This document shows positions 11,009 to 12,940 of a DNA stretch of 12,940 bases, one piece after another. The notes under the pieces were generated by a model, which saw only the letters and a program-made list of their open reading frames with translations, had not been told where the DNA came from and did not search any database. The DNA is from an uncultured Lachnospiraceae bacterium (GTDB taxonomy: Bacteria > Bacillota > Clostridia > Lachnospirales > Lachnospiraceae). The translations under genes and the position numbers were made by a program. The stretch spans positions 1 to 12,940 of the forward strand of contig CADCPP010000154.1 of assembly GCA_902803355.1 (NCBI GenBank). Direction: 5' to 3'. The first letter of the stretch is position 1. Each line of letters starts with the position of its first letter.

Positions 11009-12940
11009 TCAGCAAATGCTTCCTGCTGGCGATAAAGCTGTGCCTTTCCGCCAGCATTGTGACCGGCGTGGTCCTGCTGCTGCGGCCTTTCCTGAAGAAG
11101 GCGCCGCGGGCGATCACCTGCGCGCTGTGGATCCTCGTAGGGCTGCGCCTTGTGATCCCGGTCCTGCCCGAAAGCAAGGTCTCTGTGATCCCGGAGGCGG
11201 TCTCGGGCGGCAAAGCCGTGGAAGCGCTGGAAAAGCAGTACGTGGAAGAAACGACAAAGATCTGGGAAACCCGGAACGAAGCTCTCTATAAAGAGATCAC
11301 CATGCGGTATCAGGACATGCCGGTCTATCAGGAGGCGGGACAGAACTACGTTGTGGTCGCGGCGCCGGCAGCTTCCTTAGCCGACCCCTCTTTGGCGCCT
11401 TCCGCCGCTTTGTATACCCCGCCGAAAACCTTCGGAGAGTCGGTAGTCCCGGGCCTTTCCGCAGTATGGATCATCGGCGCCGGCGTGATGCTGCTCTATA
11501 TGATCGGCAGCTACCTGAAGATCCGAAAATGCCTCGGTGCATCGATCCTTAAGGAGCCGGGGGTCTATCTCAGCGACGAGATCAGTTCTCCCTTCATTCT
11601 GGGCCTTGCCCGTCCGCGCATCTATCTGCCCAGTTCTCTCGGCGAGCAGGAGACGGCCTTTGTCCTGGCTCACGAGCGTGCGCACCTTAAGCGCGGCGAC
11701 CAGATCTGGAAGCCGCTCGGCTTCGTGCTCCTGGCCGTTTACTGGTTCAATCCGCTGCTCTGGCTCGCGTATTTCCTGCTCTGCCGGGATATTGAGAGCG
11801 CCTGCGACGAGAAGGTCATCCGGGAGCAGAGCCCTGCCTACCGCAAGGCCTATTCCGAAACGCTTCTTGCGCTGAATATCCGCGAGAAGGCCGTCAGTGC
11901 CTGCCCTCTTGCTTTTGCGGAAAACGGTGTGAAATCCCGCATCAAAAGCGTTCTCAGCTATAAAAAGCCCGCGTTCTGGCTGCTTGCCGTTGCGCTTATC
12001 GTCAGCCTTATCGCCGCCGGCTGCGCCCTGACCGATCCGTCAAAAAAGGAAGGCGCGGTGACACCGCAGAGCGGCAAATACCACCTTGTGAAGAATGATC
12101 AGGTCCTGAACGGCCATCTGCGCTTTGATTTTGAGAAAATGACGTTCTATTTTGGCCAGCACTCTGCGTCAGTCAAAAGCTGGTATCAGGGCGGCATGTT
12201 TATTGAAAACGGTCTTCTATATGCCGTGGACAACAGCGGTTATATTCCGGACGGTTTCGTTCCGGACCGCGGCGATATGGAGAAGAGGATCAGTGACCGA
12301 TCCAATGCACGCTTCATTTTCAGGATCGTTGACGGAGGGACCCTGGAATACCTTGCCTCCGGGTCAGACCCGCTGGAACTAAACAGCACGCCTTTTGCGG
12401 ATAAGGATATCCTCGTCCTGCGGGAGGAAGCTGTCATGGGCGGGCTCGGTGATCTTGCACGTCAGAAGATCGAGGCATCCTTCCCCTCCGACGAAAACGG
12501 CGGGCCGATCTATCCGGACGACTATGCAGGAAACTACCCGGACGGAAAGAACCTGGTCCTGTGCCTTAAGGATCCAGACGAAGCTGCGATCAGGCGGTAT
12601 CTGGAGATCGCCTCCGGCTTTGAGGATTCGGTTCATATCAAGGCGGTCAGCCATTCGTACAATGAGCTGATGCAGATGCTCCGGGAAACGGCGGCTGAAC
12701 TGCTCGCGGATAAAGTCCAGGTCAACCTGTACAGTGTCGATGTGGAGAATAACGGCTTGCATATGGGGGTATCGGGGCCCTATGTGCAAACGGTCCGCGC
12801 ACGGCTGCAGGAAAAATATCCGGATGTTCCTTTCACGGTGACCGAGGCGGGACCGGTCTCATTTGATCTGCCCGAGACGGAACCGGCTCAGACGTCTGAA
12901 GCAGGCGGCGATGGACCCGGCAAGATCTCGACCGAAGGGA
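11005..12940 (+). CDS. BlaR1/MecR1-like M56 membrane metalloprotease, 3' end outside window
   Basis: An open frame of 645 codons that runs off the right edge. The N-terminal half is the M56 sensor protease: helices at about residues 4-26, 32-53, 150-170, 236-262 and 324-342, the zinc motif HERAH (His223, Glu224, His227) and FNPLLWLAYFLLCRDIESAC with Glu264 as likely third zinc ligand. It should cleave, or trigger cleavage of, the BlaI-type repressor encoded just before it. Outside the last helix, from about residue 343, there is no penicillin-binding S-x-x-K/S-x-N/K-T-G pattern. Instead a region of unknown fold (about 345-480) precedes a second one (about 485-615) opening with YPDDYAGNYPDGKNLVLCL, which faintly resembles the alpha-lytic protease prodomain. 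The signal sensed is unknown and need not be a beta-lactam. Confidence 0.92.
   Translation, partial: MISKCFLLAIKLCLSASIVTGVVLLLRPFLKKAPRAITCALWILVGLRLVIPVLPESKVSVIPEAVSGGKAVEALEKQYVEETTKIWETRNEALYKEITMRYQDMPVYQEAGQNYVVVAAPAASLADPSLAPSAALYTPPKTFGESVVPGLSAVWIIGAGVMLLYMIGSYLKIRKCLGASILKEPGVYLSDEISSPFILGLARPRIYLPSSLGEQETAFVLAHERAHLKRGDQIWKPLGFVLLAVYWFNPLLWLAYFLLCRDIESACDEKVIREQSPAYRKAYSETLLALNIREKAVSACPLAFAENGVKSRIKSVLSYKKPAFWLLAVALIVSLIAAGCALTDPSKKEGAVTPQSGKYHLVKNDQVLNGHLRFDFEKMTFYFGQHSASVKSWYQGGMFIENGLLYAVDNSGYIPDGFVPDRGDMEKRISDRSNARFIFRIVDGGTLEYLASGSDPLELNSTPFADKDILVLREEAVMGGLGDLARQKIEASFPSDENGGPIYPDDYAGNYPDGKNLVLCLKDPDEAAIRRYLEIASGFEDSVHIKAVSHSYNELMQMLRETAAELLADKVQVNLYSVDVENNGLHMGVSGPYVQTVRARLQEKYPDVPFTVTEAGPVSFDLPETEPAQTSEAGGDGPGKISTEG

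Noticed and set aside
11005..12940. Calling the BlaI/M56 pair a beta-lactam resistance locus
   Set aside because: No penicillin-binding sensor domain, beta-lactamase or PBP2a gene is present in the window.
1..12940. CRISPR arrays, tRNA or rRNA genes, and insertion sequences
   Set aside because: No regularly spaced repeats, cloverleaf-like sequences, transposase motifs or terminal inverted repeats were found on reading both strands.

Overview
The window looks like chromosomal DNA of a Gram-positive, low-oxygen bacterium of the class Clostridia, probably near Lachnospiraceae. The signs are strong AGGAGG-type ribosome binding sites, sigma-A-type -35/-10 promoters, a BlaI/M56 pair, a mazEF-type module, and a TlpA lipoprotein / CD1871A-type CxxC peptide / polyferredoxin cassette. 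The placement is inference from gene content; no ribosomal marker is present.

Left part (1-2660). The 5' end of a zinc-type alcohol dehydrogenase gene runs off the left edge on the minus strand, with a clear promoter. It is followed by about 550 bases without a confident gene, which hold an interrupted reading frame, a terminator-like hairpin and a perfect 15-bp palindrome. Next comes a plus-strand set: a small three-helix membrane protein, a membrane-anchored XRE-type regulator whose C-terminal half lies outside the cell, and a separately promoted membrane-anchored protein of unknown family. A strong terminator closes the set.

Middle part (2660-8160). A compact mazEF-type toxin-antitoxin module has its own promoter and terminator. 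Behind it lie remnants of a membrane protein and of an ABC ATPase. A minus-strand operon follows: flavin reductase-like protein, then two half-size ABC exporters. One ABC protein has an altered catalytic Walker B residue and H-loop, and the other has an altered signature motif, so together they should form a heterodimer with one active and one degenerate ATP site.

Right part (8160-12940). A plus-strand redox cassette encodes a TlpA/ResA-like lipoprotein thioredoxin, a 55-residue membrane peptide with a CxxC motif, a NapH/CcoG-like membrane polyferredoxin and a cytosolic thioredoxin. The likely job is to carry reducing power from the cytoplasm to thiols outside the membrane. The thioredoxin gene also has its own strong promoter inside the preceding gene and a structured leader of about 130 nt. 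Last comes a BlaI-type repressor gene, with two matching operators one face-of-helix apart, overlapping an M56 (BlaR1-like) membrane metalloprotease gene. That protease has an unfamiliar extracellular C-terminal region in place of a penicillin-binding domain and is cut by the right edge.

No tRNA, rRNA, CRISPR array or insertion sequence was seen.
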